64,000 bases of DNA from Gemmatimonadota bacterium (GTDB lineage: Bacteria; Gemmatimonadota; Gemmatimonadetes; Longimicrobiales; Gaopeijiaceae), in assembly GCA_022822445.1 (NCBI GenBank), contig JAJEBR010000033.1, forward strand, positions 1-64,000, in the 5' to 3' direction. Shown here one piece after another: positions 16,527 to 24,949 of the stretch; within the stretch, counting starts at the first letter, position 1; each line of letters begins with the position of its first letter. The position numbers were made by a program, and so were the translations under genes. The notes under the pieces were generated by a model. The model was given only the letters and a program-made list of their open reading frames with translations, was not told the origin of the DNA and searched no databases.

Positions 16527-17738
16527 ATGCACCCTTACCTGAATCAAGACCACCTGGATCTGCAGGCGCAGGTCCGGGAGTTCGCCCTCGAGAACATCGT
16601 CCCCGTCGCCCGCGAGCTGGACGAGACGGCCCTCTTCCCGTGGGACAACGTCAAGGCCATGGCGGAACGCGGCTGGCTCGGCGTCCCCGTGCCGCGCGAA
16701 TTCTCTGGGATGGGGCGGGACTATCTGAGCTACATCCTCGTCGTGGAGGAATTGGCCCGCCACGACGCCAGCCACGCCATCACCGTGTCCGCGCACACCA
16801 CGCTGGCCACCTCGCCGATCCTCTCATTCGGCACGGATGCGCAACGCGAGCGGTTCCTTCCGTTCCTGGCTTCGGGGCAGGTTCTGGGCGGCTTCGGCCT
16901 CACCGAACCGGGGGCGGGCTCGGACGCATCGGGGACGCGTACCCAGGCGGTGCCCGTCCCCGGCGGATACCGGATCAGCGGCAACAAGATCTTCATCACC
17001 CACGGCGGGGTCGGCGAGATCTTCGTGGTTACCGCCGTGACCGATCCCGGGGCAAGGTCCCGCGGCATCACGAGCTTCATCGTATGCAAACCCACCACGG
17101 ACCTGGCCGATGCGGAGCGGGTCGGGATCGGCCACCGGCCCCGGCTCCCCTATTCCGAAGGAGTCGCTCCCGGAGCGAAGGAGGACAAGCTCGGGTGGCG
17201 CGCGTCGGACACCCGGCAGCTCTTCCTGCAGGAGGCGTTCGTGGGCGAGGACCAGCGGCTCGGCGAAGAGGGTCAGGGCTTCCGGAATTTCATGAAGACA
17301 CTCGACGCCGGACGGATCGGGATCGCCGCGCTCTCCCTCGGCATCGCCCAGGGCGCGCTCGACACGGCGTTGGACTACACGACCCGCAGACGCCAGTTCA
17401 ACCGGCCGCTGTGGGACTTTCAGGACATCCGGTTCGGCCTTTGCGGCCTCGCCGCGGAGATCGAGGCGGCCCGGCTGCTTACCTGGCACGCCGCGTGGCT
17501 CAAGGAACAGGGACGCCCGTTCGGCAAGGAGGCCGCGATGGCCAAGCTCGTCGCCTCCCAACTCGCCGCCAGCTCGGCAAGGACCGCGGTCCAGTCGCTG
17601 GGCGGCGTCGGATACACCTCCGAGTACCCGGTGGAACGCATGATGCGTGACGCGAAAGCATGCGAAATCGGGGAAGGAACAAGCGAAATACAGAAAATTG
17701 TAATCGGCCGGCATCTGCTGAAGGAGTTGAGCGGGTGA
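16527..17738 (+). CDS. Acyl-CoA dehydrogenase
   Basis: A 403-residue FAD-dependent acyl-CoA dehydrogenase that forms the 2,3-double bond and passes electrons to EtfAB (encoded at 50793-52600). Visible: FGLTEPGAGSDASGTRTQA, NKIFITHGG, the substrate/FAD loop RRQFNRPLWDFQDIRF and the C-terminal LGGVGYTSEYPVERMMRD followed by EIGEGTSEIQ, which carries the usual catalytic Glu region of short-chain and butyryl-type enzymes. The loop EGVAPGAKEDKLGWRASDTRQLFL is typical. The ATG at 16527 gives the expected start (MHPYLNQDH); the frame is open further upstream into recQ. Confidence 0.94.
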   Translation: MHPYLNQDHLDLQAQVREFALENIVPVARELDETALFPWDNVKAMAERGWLGVPVPREFSGMGRDYLSYILVVEELARHDASHAITVSAHTTLATSPILSFGTDAQRERFLPFLASGQVLGGFGLTEPGAGSDASGTRTQAVPVPGGYRISGNKIFITHGGVGEIFVVTAVTDPGARSRGITSFIVCKPTTDLADAERVGIGHRPRLPYSEGVAPGAKEDKLGWRASDTRQLFLQEAFVGEDQRLGEEGQGFRNFMKTLDAGRIGIAALSLGIAQGALDTALDYTTRRRQFNRPLWDFQDIRFGLCGLAAEIEAARLLTWHAAWLKEQGRPFGKEAAMAKLVASQLAASSARTAVQSLGGVGYTSEYPVERMMRDAKACEIGEGTSEIQKIVIGRHLLKELSG

Positions 17739-17843
17739 CCGGGCCCCATGCCAACGCGCCGCGGACCTGGCACGGTCCGGGGACGCGCCGCGGCGGGGCG
17801 GTACGGCGAACCCGCGGTGCCGGGCGACCAGTGGAGACAGCAA

Positions 17844-19388
17844 TTGAAAAGAGAAATTCTCATCAGCGCTTCCGCGGAGGAATCCTGGGTGGCGCTCAAG
17901 GAAGAAGGAAGGCTGACCGAACTGATGTTCGACCGGCCGGATCAGGGCCGTCATGTCGGTGACATCTTTCTCGGCCGGGTGGAGGCGGTTCTTCCCGGCA
18001 TTCAGGCCGCGTTCGTGGACATCGGCGAGGAGAAGGCGGCGTTCCTCCACGCCTCCGACCTCTCGGCCGGATTAGCGGACGGCAACGGAACGGCGGACGA
18101 CGAGCCTCAGGGCCGCAGAAGGCAGCGCAAGCCCCCCCCGATCCAGGACGCGCTGAGCCGCGGGCAGAAGATCATGGTGAAGGTCACCAAGGACGCCATC
18201 TCGACCAAGGGCCCACGGGTCACGACCGAGATCGCGCTCGCTGGACGGTTCCTGGTGTACATGCCCGAGTCGAACCATGTGGGAGTGAGCCGCAAGATCG
18301 ACCACCGGCGGGAGCGGGCCCGCCTTCGCGCGATGGCCAGGAAGCTGGTGGTCGACGGATCCGACGGCGTGATCGTGCGGACCGCGGGGGAGGAGCTCAC
18401 ACAGGAGAAGCTGGTCAACGAGTACCAGCATCTCCGGCGCCTTTGGGAGAAGATCCAGCGGAAGGCGGCAAAGTCGGAGGCGCCCGCACTGATCCTTCAG
18501 GAGGCGAAGCTCATCTCCGGGGTGATCCGCGACCTCTTCACCAGCCGGTTCGAACGGGTCACGATCGACAACCGCGAAGCGCACCGACAGATCGTCGAGT
18601 ACGTGCGTGCCTTCGACCCCGAGCTGACGGGCCGCATCCACTTCTACGACAAGCCGCTGCCGCTCTTCGACCAGGCCGGTATCCAGGACGAGATCCAGCG
18701 TTCCTTCCAGCGCAAGGTCGATCTGCCGTCGGGCGGCCATGTCATCATCGAGCCGACCGAGGCGCTGGTGTCGGTGGATGTGAACACCGGGCGCTTCACA
18801 GGGAAGAAGAGGGATCCGGAGCACACCATCCTGAAGACCAATCTGGACGCGGCGCGCGAGATCGCGACCCAGCTCCGGCTGCGCGACATCGGCGGCATCA
18901 TCGTCATCGACTTCATCGACATGGAGTCGAAGGAGAACCGCGACCGGGTCCACCACGAGCTGCGCAGCCACCTGGGCCGGGACCGTGCCCGCACGCGCAC
19001 CTGGGAGGTTTCGGAACTGGGCCTGATCGAGATGACTCGCCAGCGCGTGCGCCCGTCGCTCCTGCAGGCGCTGACGGAGCCGTGCGAAGCCTGCCGCGGG
19101 ACCGGACACCTGTGGACGGCGCCGACCCTGGTCCGGGACATCGAACACTGTGTGCGGCGCGCCGCCGCCACGGGCGACGAGCAGCAGCTGCTCATCCAGG
19201 TCCATCCTGTCGTGGCGCTGCGAGTGATGGAGTACGAGCCCCGCTTCGTGCGCAAGCTCGCCCGGCGAACCGGCCTGAGCCTCGACATCCGCGACGACCC
19301 GCTCATGCGCCGCGACGAGTTCCGTCTCCTGTCCGGCAGGGCCCGTCTGGACGTCACTTCGAAGTATGGGGGGACGGGGGCCGCATAG
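17844..19388 (+). CDS. rng: Ribonuclease E/G family endoribonuclease
   Basis: A 514-residue Rne/Rng protein for RNA processing and decay. It begins MKREILISA as in RNase G, from a TTG at 17844 with GTGGAG eight bases upstream. The S1 domain (about 35-120) carries a basic insert near residues 78-98. The catalytic metal-binding Asp pair is at D312 (VDVNTGRF) and D356 (VIDFIDM). The zinc-link CxxC is C414/C417 (CEACRGTGH). The long disordered RNase E scaffold tail is absent, so it is the short RNase G type. It lies directly upstream of rplU-rpmA, a common arrangement. Confidence 0.94.
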   Translation: MKREILISASAEESWVALKEEGRLTELMFDRPDQGRHVGDIFLGRVEAVLPGIQAAFVDIGEEKAAFLHASDLSAGLADGNGTADDEPQGRRRQRKPPPIQDALSRGQKIMVKVTKDAISTKGPRVTTEIALAGRFLVYMPESNHVGVSRKIDHRRERARLRAMARKLVVDGSDGVIVRTAGEELTQEKLVNEYQHLRRLWEKIQRKAAKSEAPALILQEAKLISGVIRDLFTSRFERVTIDNREAHRQIVEYVRAFDPELTGRIHFYDKPLPLFDQAGIQDEIQRSFQRKVDLPSGGHVIIEPTEALVSVDVNTGRFTGKKRDPEHTILKTNLDAAREIATQLRLRDIGGIIVIDFIDMESKENRDRVHHELRSHLGRDRARTRTWEVSELGLIEMTRQRVRPSLLQALTEPCEACRGTGHLWTAPTLVRDIEHCVRRAAATGDEQQLLIQVHPVVALRVMEYEPRFVRKLARRTGLSLDIRDDPLMRRDEFRLLSGRARLDVTSKYGGTGAA

Positions 19389-19493
19389 GAGTATCGTGGC
19401 GCAGACCCCGCACTGCGCTTCGAACGGCGCACCGCAGCGTGCCGCGTGACGGTGCCAGCTGATCGACCGCCTGACCGTGCCTGACCGTGCCGC

Positions 19494-19521
19494 TTGACCG
19501 CGCGGCCGGCTCTTCTACCTT
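19494..19521 (+). promoter_or_regulatory. Candidate sigma70-type promoter of rplU-rpmA
   Basis: TTGACC (19494-19499), a 16-base spacer and TACCTT (19516-19521) lie 72 bases before the L21 start, with no gene in between. Short CTGACCGTGC repeats flank the -35 on its left. Confidence 0.5.
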
Positions 19522-19593
19522 TCAGTGGCCATCCGGCAAGGGCACTCGCCGGCCAGGCAGACGCACATAACCTCGTTTCACGGCAGGAATCTC

Positions 19594-19926
19594 ATGTTTG
19601 CGGTTTTCAGGACTGGCGGGAAGCAGTTCCGGGCGGAACCCGGGACGACCCTGCTGATCCCCACACTGGATGCCGAGCCCGGCACGACCGTCACCTTCGA
19701 CGACGTTCTGCTGGCCTCCGGCGACGGAGAGGTGTCCGTCGGAACGCCCGGCGTTGAAGGGGCGACGGTCACCGCGGAGGTGGTCGCCCACGACCGGACG
19801 AAGAAGATCACCGTCTTCAAGCGGAAGCGCCGCAAGGGATACCGCCGGAAGCAGGGGCATCGGCAGGGTTTCACGGTGCTGCGCGTCACCGACATCAGCA
19901 TCGAGGGGGAATCCGATGGCTCATAA
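19594..19926 (+). CDS. rplU: 50S ribosomal protein L21
   Basis: A 110-residue L21 that binds 23S rRNA. It begins [17 protein letters not shown] and has the conserved [21 protein letters not shown] segment (about 70-92). GGCAGGAA precedes the ATG at suitable spacing. It overlaps rpmA by 11 bases, so the pair is translationally coupled in the usual L21-L27 order. The C-terminal SIEGESDGS tail lies over the rpmA start. Confidence 0.97.
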   Translation: MFAVFRTGGKQFRAEPGTTLLIPTLDAEPGTTVTFDDVLLASGDGEVSVGTPGVEGATVTAEVVAHDRTKKITVFKRKRRKGYRRKQGHRQGFTVLRVTDISIEGESDGS

Positions 19927-20173
19927 GAAGGGCGTGGGGTCGTCCAGGAACGGACGCGACTCCAACGCCAAGCGGCTCGGCGTAAAGCGCTACGGCGGCG
20001 AGCAGGTAGTCGCCGGGAACATTCTGGTTCGCCAGCGCGGCACCCGGTTCCACCCGGGCAACAACGTGGGACTGGGCAGGGACGACACCCTGTTCGCCAC
20101 GGCCGACGGCATTGTCAAGTTCGAGAACCTGCGCCGCCGCCGGGTGGTTTCGGTCTACGCAGACGATCGCTGA
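19916..20173 (+). CDS. rpmA: 50S ribosomal protein L27
   Basis: An 85-residue L27, found near the peptidyl-transferase centre. Begins [22 protein letters not shown], with no N-terminal prosequence of the Firmicutes type, and continues [23 protein letters not shown]. Full length. Followed by a 283-base non-coding stretch and the candidate RNA gene. Confidence 0.97.
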   Translation: MAHKKGVGSSRNGRDSNAKRLGVKRYGGEQVVAGNILVRQRGTRFHPGNNVGLGRDDTLFATADGIVKFENLRRRRVVSVYADDR

Positions 20174-20245
20174 CCGTTTCGCCCGGAGCCCTCACGGCTG
20201 ACGGGTTGGGCCAGGGCGCTTGGGTGGGTGGGTGTTCCCGGGCCG

Positions 20246-20329
20246 TAACGGAGGTGTTGCGGGGCCCAACGGGGGTGTCGCCGGGCCCAACGGAGGTGCT
20301 ACGGGGGCGAACGGGGGTGCAAAGTTGGT
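20246..20329 (+). repeat. 21-bp tandem repeat, four imperfect units
   Basis: Units begin at 20246, 20267, 20288 and 20309, each with AACGG-R-GGTG near the start followed by a G-rich tail. The fourth unit is truncated in similarity. The period is a multiple of three, but I see no credible protein here. The surrounding 20174-20421 holds no gene. Confidence 0.7.
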
Positions 20330-20421
20330 GCCTGGAGGTGCTTTTTTGCCCGGTTTTCGCCTCAAAAGGGGTCCCAGAGGCCATTTTCGGGGTTTTCGGG
20401 GCAGTTCGGCGAAGAAAAGTG

Positions 20422-20450
20422 TTGCGCTTTCCGGTTTGAGGTGTTAACCT
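20422..20450 (+). promoter_or_regulatory. Candidate sigma70-type promoter of the 20.5-kb RNA
   Basis: TTGCGC (20422-20427), an exact 17-base spacer and TAACCT (20445-20450). Transcription would start near 20457, just where the purine-rich, hairpin-rich sequence begins. Confidence 0.55.
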
Positions 20451-20456
20451 ATTCGT

Positions 20457-20827
20457 CCGCCAGCGGAAGGGACGGAGCCGAAAGGAGCCGAACCGGAAGC
20501 GGCGGGAAGGGGAGGAAGCGAGACCCAGGAGGGGGCGACCCTGAAAGGGAACGAGCCAAGGCCCCGGCGCCGAGGGCGACGGAAACGGAGTTCGAGGCGG
20601 GCGCGGTTGCCGAGTTCGGCGGAAGCCGCGACGGCTGCGAGGTCGCTGGACGCAGTCGAGGGCCCCGGGAAACCGGGGTGCCTGGGTGGCGGAAACGCCA
20701 GACGGGCGAAACGGGACGGGAATCCGGCCACCGCACATGGTGGTGCCGAAACGGAGCTTCCCGGCTCGCCAGCGAGACGAAGCCCCCGAGCGGGTAGTGT
20801 GCTGCCCGCCGGGGGCTTCCTTTTTTT
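20457..20827 (+). ncRNA. Candidate structured non-coding RNA (about 370 nt), family unknown
   Basis: No convincing protein frame covers this stretch. The plus strand is markedly purine-rich and full of hairpins capped by GAAA-type loops. Perfect examples are CCCCGG-GAAA-CCGGGG at 20663-20678 and TGGCG-GAAA-CGCCA at 20687-20700. Others are CCCT-GAA-AGGG at 20539-20549 and CGTCC/GGACG at 20454-20474. A promoter-like pair precedes it and a strong intrinsic terminator ends it. It lacks the conserved cores I know for RNase P RNA, tmRNA, SRP RNA and 6S RNA. It lies between rpmA and the chorismate mutase gene, which is on the other strand. Confidence 0.65.
20779..20827 (+). terminator. Strong intrinsic terminator of the candidate RNA
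   Basis: GAAGCCCCC (20779-20787) pairs perfectly with GGGGGCTTC (20111 bases later in the same hairpin is not implied; the partner is 20811-20819). An inner stem GCGGG/CCCGC extends it, and seven T residues follow at 20821-20827. It is the clearest terminator in the window. Confidence 0.88.
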
Positions 20828-20872
20828 GGGGGATACCGGTGCGTGCCTGGTCCTTTCATCTGGTGGGACCGC

Positions 20873-21190
20873 TCAACCCTGCGACTCGTCCATTCCCGCC
20901 TTCCCCGGAGTGGTCTGCTGCGTTCGCGCAGCGGACATGATGCTCCAGATCAGGTTGCGGATCAGCTCCTCGTCCAGATCCGCTTCCCGCGCCAGCGCCG
21001 CGGCCCGCCGAACGACCTGGGCCTCACGTTGCGGGTCCGTCACCGGAATCCCCAGGCTGGACTTCAGGACGCCGACCTCGCGAACCAGGTCCCGCCGCCG
21101 TCGGAGGACCTCCACCAGCTCCCGGTCGCACTCCATGATCCGCTCGCGAAGCCGGTCCAGGCGCTCCCGTCCGGTGGCCGGATCAGACAC
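20873..21190 (-). CDS. Chorismate mutase (AroQ class)
   Basis: A 105-residue all-helical AroQ-type chorismate mutase, converting chorismate to prephenate for Phe/Tyr synthesis. The sequence LDRLRERIMECDRELVEVL and RRRDLVREVGVLK matches helix 1 with its conserved Arg and Lys residues, and VTDPQREAQVVRRA matches the helix 2 region. The GTG start at 21190 overlaps the end of the symporter gene by 8 bases, so it is translated in coupling with it. No other aromatic pathway gene is adjacent (aroB is 23 kb away). A C-terminal Gln/Ser-rich tail is short. Confidence 0.85.
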   Translation of the reverse strand: MSDPATGRERLDRLRERIMECDRELVEVLRRRRDLVREVGVLKSSLGIPVTDPQREAQVVRRAAALAREADLDEELIRNLIWSIMSAARTQQTTPGKAGMDESQG

Positions 21191-22643
21191 GCAGGTAGCC
21201 GTCCACGTGCTCGCGGTCCTGCGGCCTGCCACCCAGACTGACGGCAGCCAGCACCGGCAGGTGCACCACCAGTCCCAGAATGCCCTCGTGCATCCCGAGC
21301 GGCTTCAGTTCCGGGAATAGGAAGAAGAAGACGGACACCACCGAACCCGCGAGCAGACCGCACAGGACCCCCGCGGTCGTCGCCCGCCGCCAGTAGAGGG
21401 CCGCCACCATCGCGGGCATGAACTGGCAGATGATCCCGTACGAGGCGAGCAGGAGGTCCACCAGGGAGAAGCCTTCATGGAGCGCCGAGATGTAGGCGAG
21501 CGCACCCACGACCAGCACCAGAACCCTCATCAGGGTCCGCTGGGCGCGGTCGGAGAGCGGCTTGAAGGGCTGCACGCCGTCCTCCACGACAACCGATGCC
21601 GCGCCGTGCAGGAGGGCGTCGCCGGTGGACATCGACGCCGACAGCGCTCCGGCGCAGAACAGACCGACGACCAGCGCCGGCAGCTCGGAGCGAAGGATCA
21701 GGAACGGAAGGATGAAGTCCGGCTGGTCCGGCGACTCCGGGAAGAGCACGCCCGCGAACCCGATCAGAAACACGGGGATCAGGAAGAGCTGGAAGGTGGG
21801 GAACAGGATCACCGTACGGCGGATGATGGTGTCGCTGCGTGCCGTGTACGCCTTCATGAAGAGGTGCGGCCACATGGTCACCCCGATTGCACTGGCCAGG
21901 ATCGCGGTCGAGTAGGCTCCCCAGCTCCACGGATTGCCGTTTCCATCAAGTCCAGGAAGGGAAAGGAGTTCTGGACGCTGATCGAGAATCTGCTCGAACA
22001 TCGGGCCGACGCCGCCGTACATCCGGTACGGCAGGTAGATCCCCAGCACCCACGCGATCACGATCATGAAGACGCCCTGGAAGGTGTTCGTCCACCCCAC
22101 TGCGGAGACGCCGCTGTTCAGGACGTACACCATGACGATTCCGTACGCGAGAGCGGCCCCCGCCCACAGCGGGATTTCCCCGCCGGTCACCGCCTCGATC
22201 ACGATCCCGGCGCCGCGCATCTGGATCGTCACGTAGGGGACGAAGGCCGCCAGCGTCAGCACCGCCATCAGGAGTGACAGCGCCTTTGACGGAAAGCGCC
22301 CCACCAGCAGCTGCGCCTGGGTGACGAACCCGAAGCGCCGTCCGAGCGCGGCGACCCGCGGACCCATCGCGTACCACGGAGCCATCCCCAGGACCCCGTA
22401 GGTGAGAATGTAGAAGGCCGCCGCGCCGCGGGAGTACGCCCATCCCGGCCCGCCCAGGAAGGCGAAGGCGGAAAAGACGGTTGCCCCGGTGATGAAGTAC
22501 ATGACCAGGAGGCCGAAGTCGCGGTCGCCGGCGACGTAGCCCTGCACACTGCGGGACGCGCGCCGGCCCGCCATCATGCCGACGCCCAGCGTGACCGCCA
22601 GGTAGACCAGGATGACGACGGTAATCAGTCCGGTTCCGTCCAT
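21183..22643 (-). CDS. Sodium:solute symporter family transporter
   Basis: A 486-residue inner-membrane SSS-family (PanF/PutP-like) symporter with about thirteen hydrophobic helices. Characteristic segments are YVAGDRDFGLLVMYFITGATVFSAF near the N-terminus (helix 1-2 unwound region) and GVSAVGWTNTFQGVFMI. The ATG at 22643 lies two bases after the stop of the small upstream gene; a GTG at 22649 is an alternative. The small upstream protein is the usual DUF3311-like companion. The solute is unknown. Confidence 0.9.
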   Translation of the reverse strand: MDGTGLITVVILVYLAVTLGVGMMAGRRASRSVQGYVAGDRDFGLLVMYFITGATVFSAFAFLGGPGWAYSRGAAAFYILTYGVLGMAPWYAMGPRVAALGRRFGFVTQAQLLVGRFPSKALSLLMAVLTLAAFVPYVTIQMRGAGIVIEAVTGGEIPLWAGAALAYGIVMVYVLNSGVSAVGWTNTFQGVFMIVIAWVLGIYLPYRMYGGVGPMFEQILDQRPELLSLPGLDGNGNPWSWGAYSTAILASAIGVTMWPHLFMKAYTARSDTIIRRTVILFPTFQLFLIPVFLIGFAGVLFPESPDQPDFILPFLILRSELPALVVGLFCAGALSASMSTGDALLHGAASVVVEDGVQPFKPLSDRAQRTLMRVLVLVVGALAYISALHEGFSLVDLLLASYGIICQFMPAMVAALYWRRATTAGVLCGLLAGSVVSVFFFLFPELKPLGMHEGILGLVVHLPVLAAVSLGGRPQDREHVDGYLRV

Positions 22644-22645
22644 TG

Positions 22646-22900
22646 TCACTCACCCCCGCCGCTGACGGTTCCGGATCCGTCCGCCCCGGCCAGCCGGATC
22701 TCCCTGGTGCGGGCCGAGTCGAGCCGCCAGAGCACCACCAGGCTGCCCAGCAGCCAGCCCGCGGCCCACGCCATCTGTACGGGCAGCCCGACGACGAGGA
22801 CTTCGGGGTCGTTCACCAGCGCCTGGACCGGCCAGACGACGGCGATGGCGAAGAGGATGTGGTAGGTCCAGGCAATGCTGCGCCAGGTGCGGAGGGGCAT
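22646..22900 (-). CDS. Small SSS-associated membrane protein (DUF3311-like)
   Basis: An 84-residue protein with two hydrophobic helices (about 11-29 and 36-60). Small two-helix proteins of this kind commonly precede sodium:solute symporter genes and are thought to help the transporter. The WPVQALVNDPEVLVVGLPVQMAW loop between the helices fits that family. Its stop is immediately followed by the symporter start. Confidence 0.8.
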   Translation of the reverse strand: MPLRTWRSIAWTYHILFAIAVVWPVQALVNDPEVLVVGLPVQMAWAAGWLLGSLVVLWRLDSARTREIRLAGADGSGTVSGGGE

Positions 22901-22996
22901 GGGCGGAGTTCTCTCCCGGATGTGGTATCGGTGCGCGGAGGACGGGACTGGGGACGGATTCGATTGTATGGTGCCGAAGCCGTGGAGGCGAGCGGG

Positions 22997-23776
22997 TCAG
23001 CGTCCCCGGAACCGCGGTTTCCGCTTCTCCACGAAGGCGCGCACGCCCTCTCGTCCGTCCTCCGAGGCGAAGGCTTCCAGGAAAAGCTCCCTCTCGGCGT
23101 CCAGGCCGTCCTCCAGGTGGTGCTCGGCCGCTTCGCGCACGCCCTTCTTGACCAGCCGGAGCGCGACGGGGCTCCAGCGGGCCATGTGGTTGGCCAGTTC
23201 GCGGGCCTTGTCCAGGTGACCGCCCTCTTCGACGAGGAATTCGACCAGGCCGATCCGGTGGGCTTCGTGCGCGTCGATCAGGTCGCCGGAGAGGCCGATC
23301 CGGAGCGCCTGGCCGGGGCCGACGAGGCGGGTGAGACGCTGTGTGCCACCTGCGCCGGGAATGAGGCCCAGGCGGATCTCGAACTGGCCGAAGCGGGCTG
23401 TGGCGTCGGCGACGCGGACATCGCACGCAAGCGCGAGTTCGTTGCCGCCGCCGATGCAGAAGCCGTGAATGGCACAGATGACCGGCTTCGGGAACTCGGC
23501 GAGGGCGTCATAGACCCGCAGGTGACGGTAGACTTCCCGCTGCTGCTCGGGGGTGCGGGACGCGAACTCGCCGACGTCGGCGCCGGCCACGAAGGCCTTG
23601 TCTCCCGCGCCGTGGAGGATCGCGACCCTGACGTCGTTTCGGCCGACCAGGTGGCCGAAGACCTCGGTGAGCTCCGCGCGGACGGTCTCGTTGAGGGCGT
23701 TGAGCTTGTCGGGACGGTTGATCGCGACTTCCGCGATGCCGTCCTGGATGGAGAGGAGGACCGTCTTGTGATTCAT
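22997..23776 (-). CDS. Enoyl-CoA hydratase
   Basis: A 259-residue crotonase for hydration of 2-enoyl-CoA in beta-oxidation. Both catalytic Glu contexts are present: GFCIGGGNELALACD and FGQFEIRLGLIPGAGGTQRL. The oxyanion segment is AFVAGADVGEF. The ATG at 23776 (MNHKTVLLSIQDG) is preferred over an upstream ATG. Its upstream region (23777-23937) contains four copies of a GCAAGACGAT-type motif in inverted pairs, suggesting specific control. It is the last gene of the minus-strand catabolic cluster. Confidence 0.93.
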   Translation of the reverse strand: MNHKTVLLSIQDGIAEVAINRPDKLNALNETVRAELTEVFGHLVGRNDVRVAILHGAGDKAFVAGADVGEFASRTPEQQREVYRHLRVYDALAEFPKPVICAIHGFCIGGGNELALACDVRVADATARFGQFEIRLGLIPGAGGTQRLTRLVGPGQALRIGLSGDLIDAHEAHRIGLVEFLVEEGGHLDKARELANHMARWSPVALRLVKKGVREAAEHHLEDGLDAERELFLEAFASEDGREGVRAFVEKRKPRFRGR

Positions 23777-23793
23777 CGTTCGGTGTCGGAGGT

Positions 23794-23893
23794 GCAAGAC
23801 GATATGGCGATCAAACCTGAGATCGTCTTGCGGATGATGGTTTGATGACGTGATCGCAAGACGATACTTCCATCAAAGGTGGTTTCGTCTTGC
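23794..23893. promoter_or_regulatory. Two inverted-repeat pairs of GCAAGACGAT upstream of the enoyl-CoA hydratase gene
   Basis: Direct copies GCAAGACGATA start at 23794 and 23856; inverted copies ATCGTCTTGC and TCGTCTTGC lie at 23822-23831 and 23885-23893. Spacing within pairs is similar (18 and about 19-20 bases). A second motif GATCAAACC near 23809 pairs with GGTTTGAT at 23839, and ATCAAAGG recurs at 23871. The array sits just before the hydratase start, between it and the hydroxyacyl-CoA dehydrogenase gene. A regulator operator or tandem RNA hairpins are both possible. Confidence 0.7.
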
Positions 23894-23937
23894 GGCGCGT
23901 CGCGGAGGTCCGTGGGAACTGCCAGTGGCGTCGATTG

Positions 23938-24876
23938 CTAATCGTCCCATTCGTAGAATCCGCGGCCGGACTTCTTTCCCAGGCGGCCCTCGGCGACCAT
24001 GCGCTCCAGGAGGGCGGGGGGGCGGAAGGCGTCGGAGCCGAGCGACTCGTGCAGGTAGCGGGCGATGCCCAGGCGAACGTCGAGGCCCACCAGGTCGGTG
24101 AGGCGCAGGGGCCCCATCGGGTGACGGTAGCCGAGCACCATGGCCTTGTCGATGTCTGCGGGCGATGCGACGCCCGTTTCGACCATGCGGATGGCTTCGA
24201 GCCCGAGTACGATACCGAGCCGTGACGAGGCGAAGCCGGGGGAGTCGGTGACCACGATCGGTTCCTTGGCCAGGCCGCGGACGAAGGTGAGGGAGCGTTC
24301 GACCGTTGCGGGCGCGGTCCGCTCCCCCCTTACGACCTCGACCAGGGCCATGATGTGTACCGGGTTGAAGAAGTGGAGCCCGATGAAGCGGTCCGGCGAC
24401 CGCAGCCCGGCTCCCATCCCGGTAACCGACAGCGACGACGTGTTCGTGGCCAGGACCGCCCCCGCCCCCGCCACGGCCTCCACCTCCGCGAACACCTTCT
24501 TCTTGAGCGCCATCACCTCCGGCACGGCCTCGATCACCAGCTCCGCGCCCTCCACCGCCTCGCCCAGCCCTCCGGTCCCCGCCAGGCGCGCCAGCGCTTC
24601 GTCGCGGGCCGCGCCGGCCACCTTGCCCAGGCGCACCCCCTTGTCGAGGGTGGCCTTGATGCCGGCGAGCGCACGCTCCAGCTGCCCGGCGTCCACATCG
24701 CAGAGCACGGCTTCGTGGCCCGCCATCGCGGCCACCTGCGCGATCCCGCGGCCCATTGTGCCCGCGCCGATCACGGCCACCTTGCCGATCCGGGGTCCGG
24801 CGTCCATCCCGGGTCGCTCCGGCCGCATCCCGTCCGGCCCCTTCCGGCCCCCCACGCCAGCGTCGTCCGTCGTCAT
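23938..24876 (-). CDS. 3-hydroxyacyl-CoA dehydrogenase (Hbd/PaaH-like)
   Basis: A 312-residue NAD-dependent enzyme oxidising 3-hydroxyacyl-CoA to 3-ketoacyl-CoA. The Rossmann motif is VIGAGTMGRGIAQ; ELVIEAVPE and ATNTSSLSVT follow; the catalytic His is in IGLHFFNPVHIM, and the C-terminal domain has GLDVRLGIARYLHESLG. The ATG at 24876 has GAGGAG nine bases upstream. The first 23 residues (Gly/Pro/Asp-rich) precede the fold and derive from a segment that is duplicated in tandem just upstream, so the ancestral start may be the Met in MDAGPRIGKVAVIG. Confidence 0.92.
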   Translation of the reverse strand: MTTDDAGVGGRKGPDGMRPERPGMDAGPRIGKVAVIGAGTMGRGIAQVAAMAGHEAVLCDVDAGQLERALAGIKATLDKGVRLGKVAGAARDEALARLAGTGGLGEAVEGAELVIEAVPEVMALKKKVFAEVEAVAGAGAVLATNTSSLSVTGMGAGLRSPDRFIGLHFFNPVHIMALVEVVRGERTAPATVERSLTFVRGLAKEPIVVTDSPGFASSRLGIVLGLEAIRMVETGVASPADIDKAMVLGYRHPMGPLRLTDLVGLDVRLGIARYLHESLGSDAFRPPALLERMVAEGRLGKKSGRGFYEWDD

Positions 24877-24949
24877 CCGGTTCAGCTCCTCGCCATCCCG
24901 TCCGGTCCAGTCCGGCCCCCTACTTCACCGTCATCCGTGGTCATCGCCG

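Noticed and set aside
20220-20447. Glycine-rich peptide gene over the 21-bp repeats
   Set aside because: No ribosome binding site, composition dictated by the repeat, and it would end inside the promoter of the candidate RNA.
20457-20827. RNase P RNA, tmRNA, SRP RNA or 6S RNA
   Set aside because: I looked for the conserved cores and tag features of each and did not find them. Without a covariance search this rejection is provisional.
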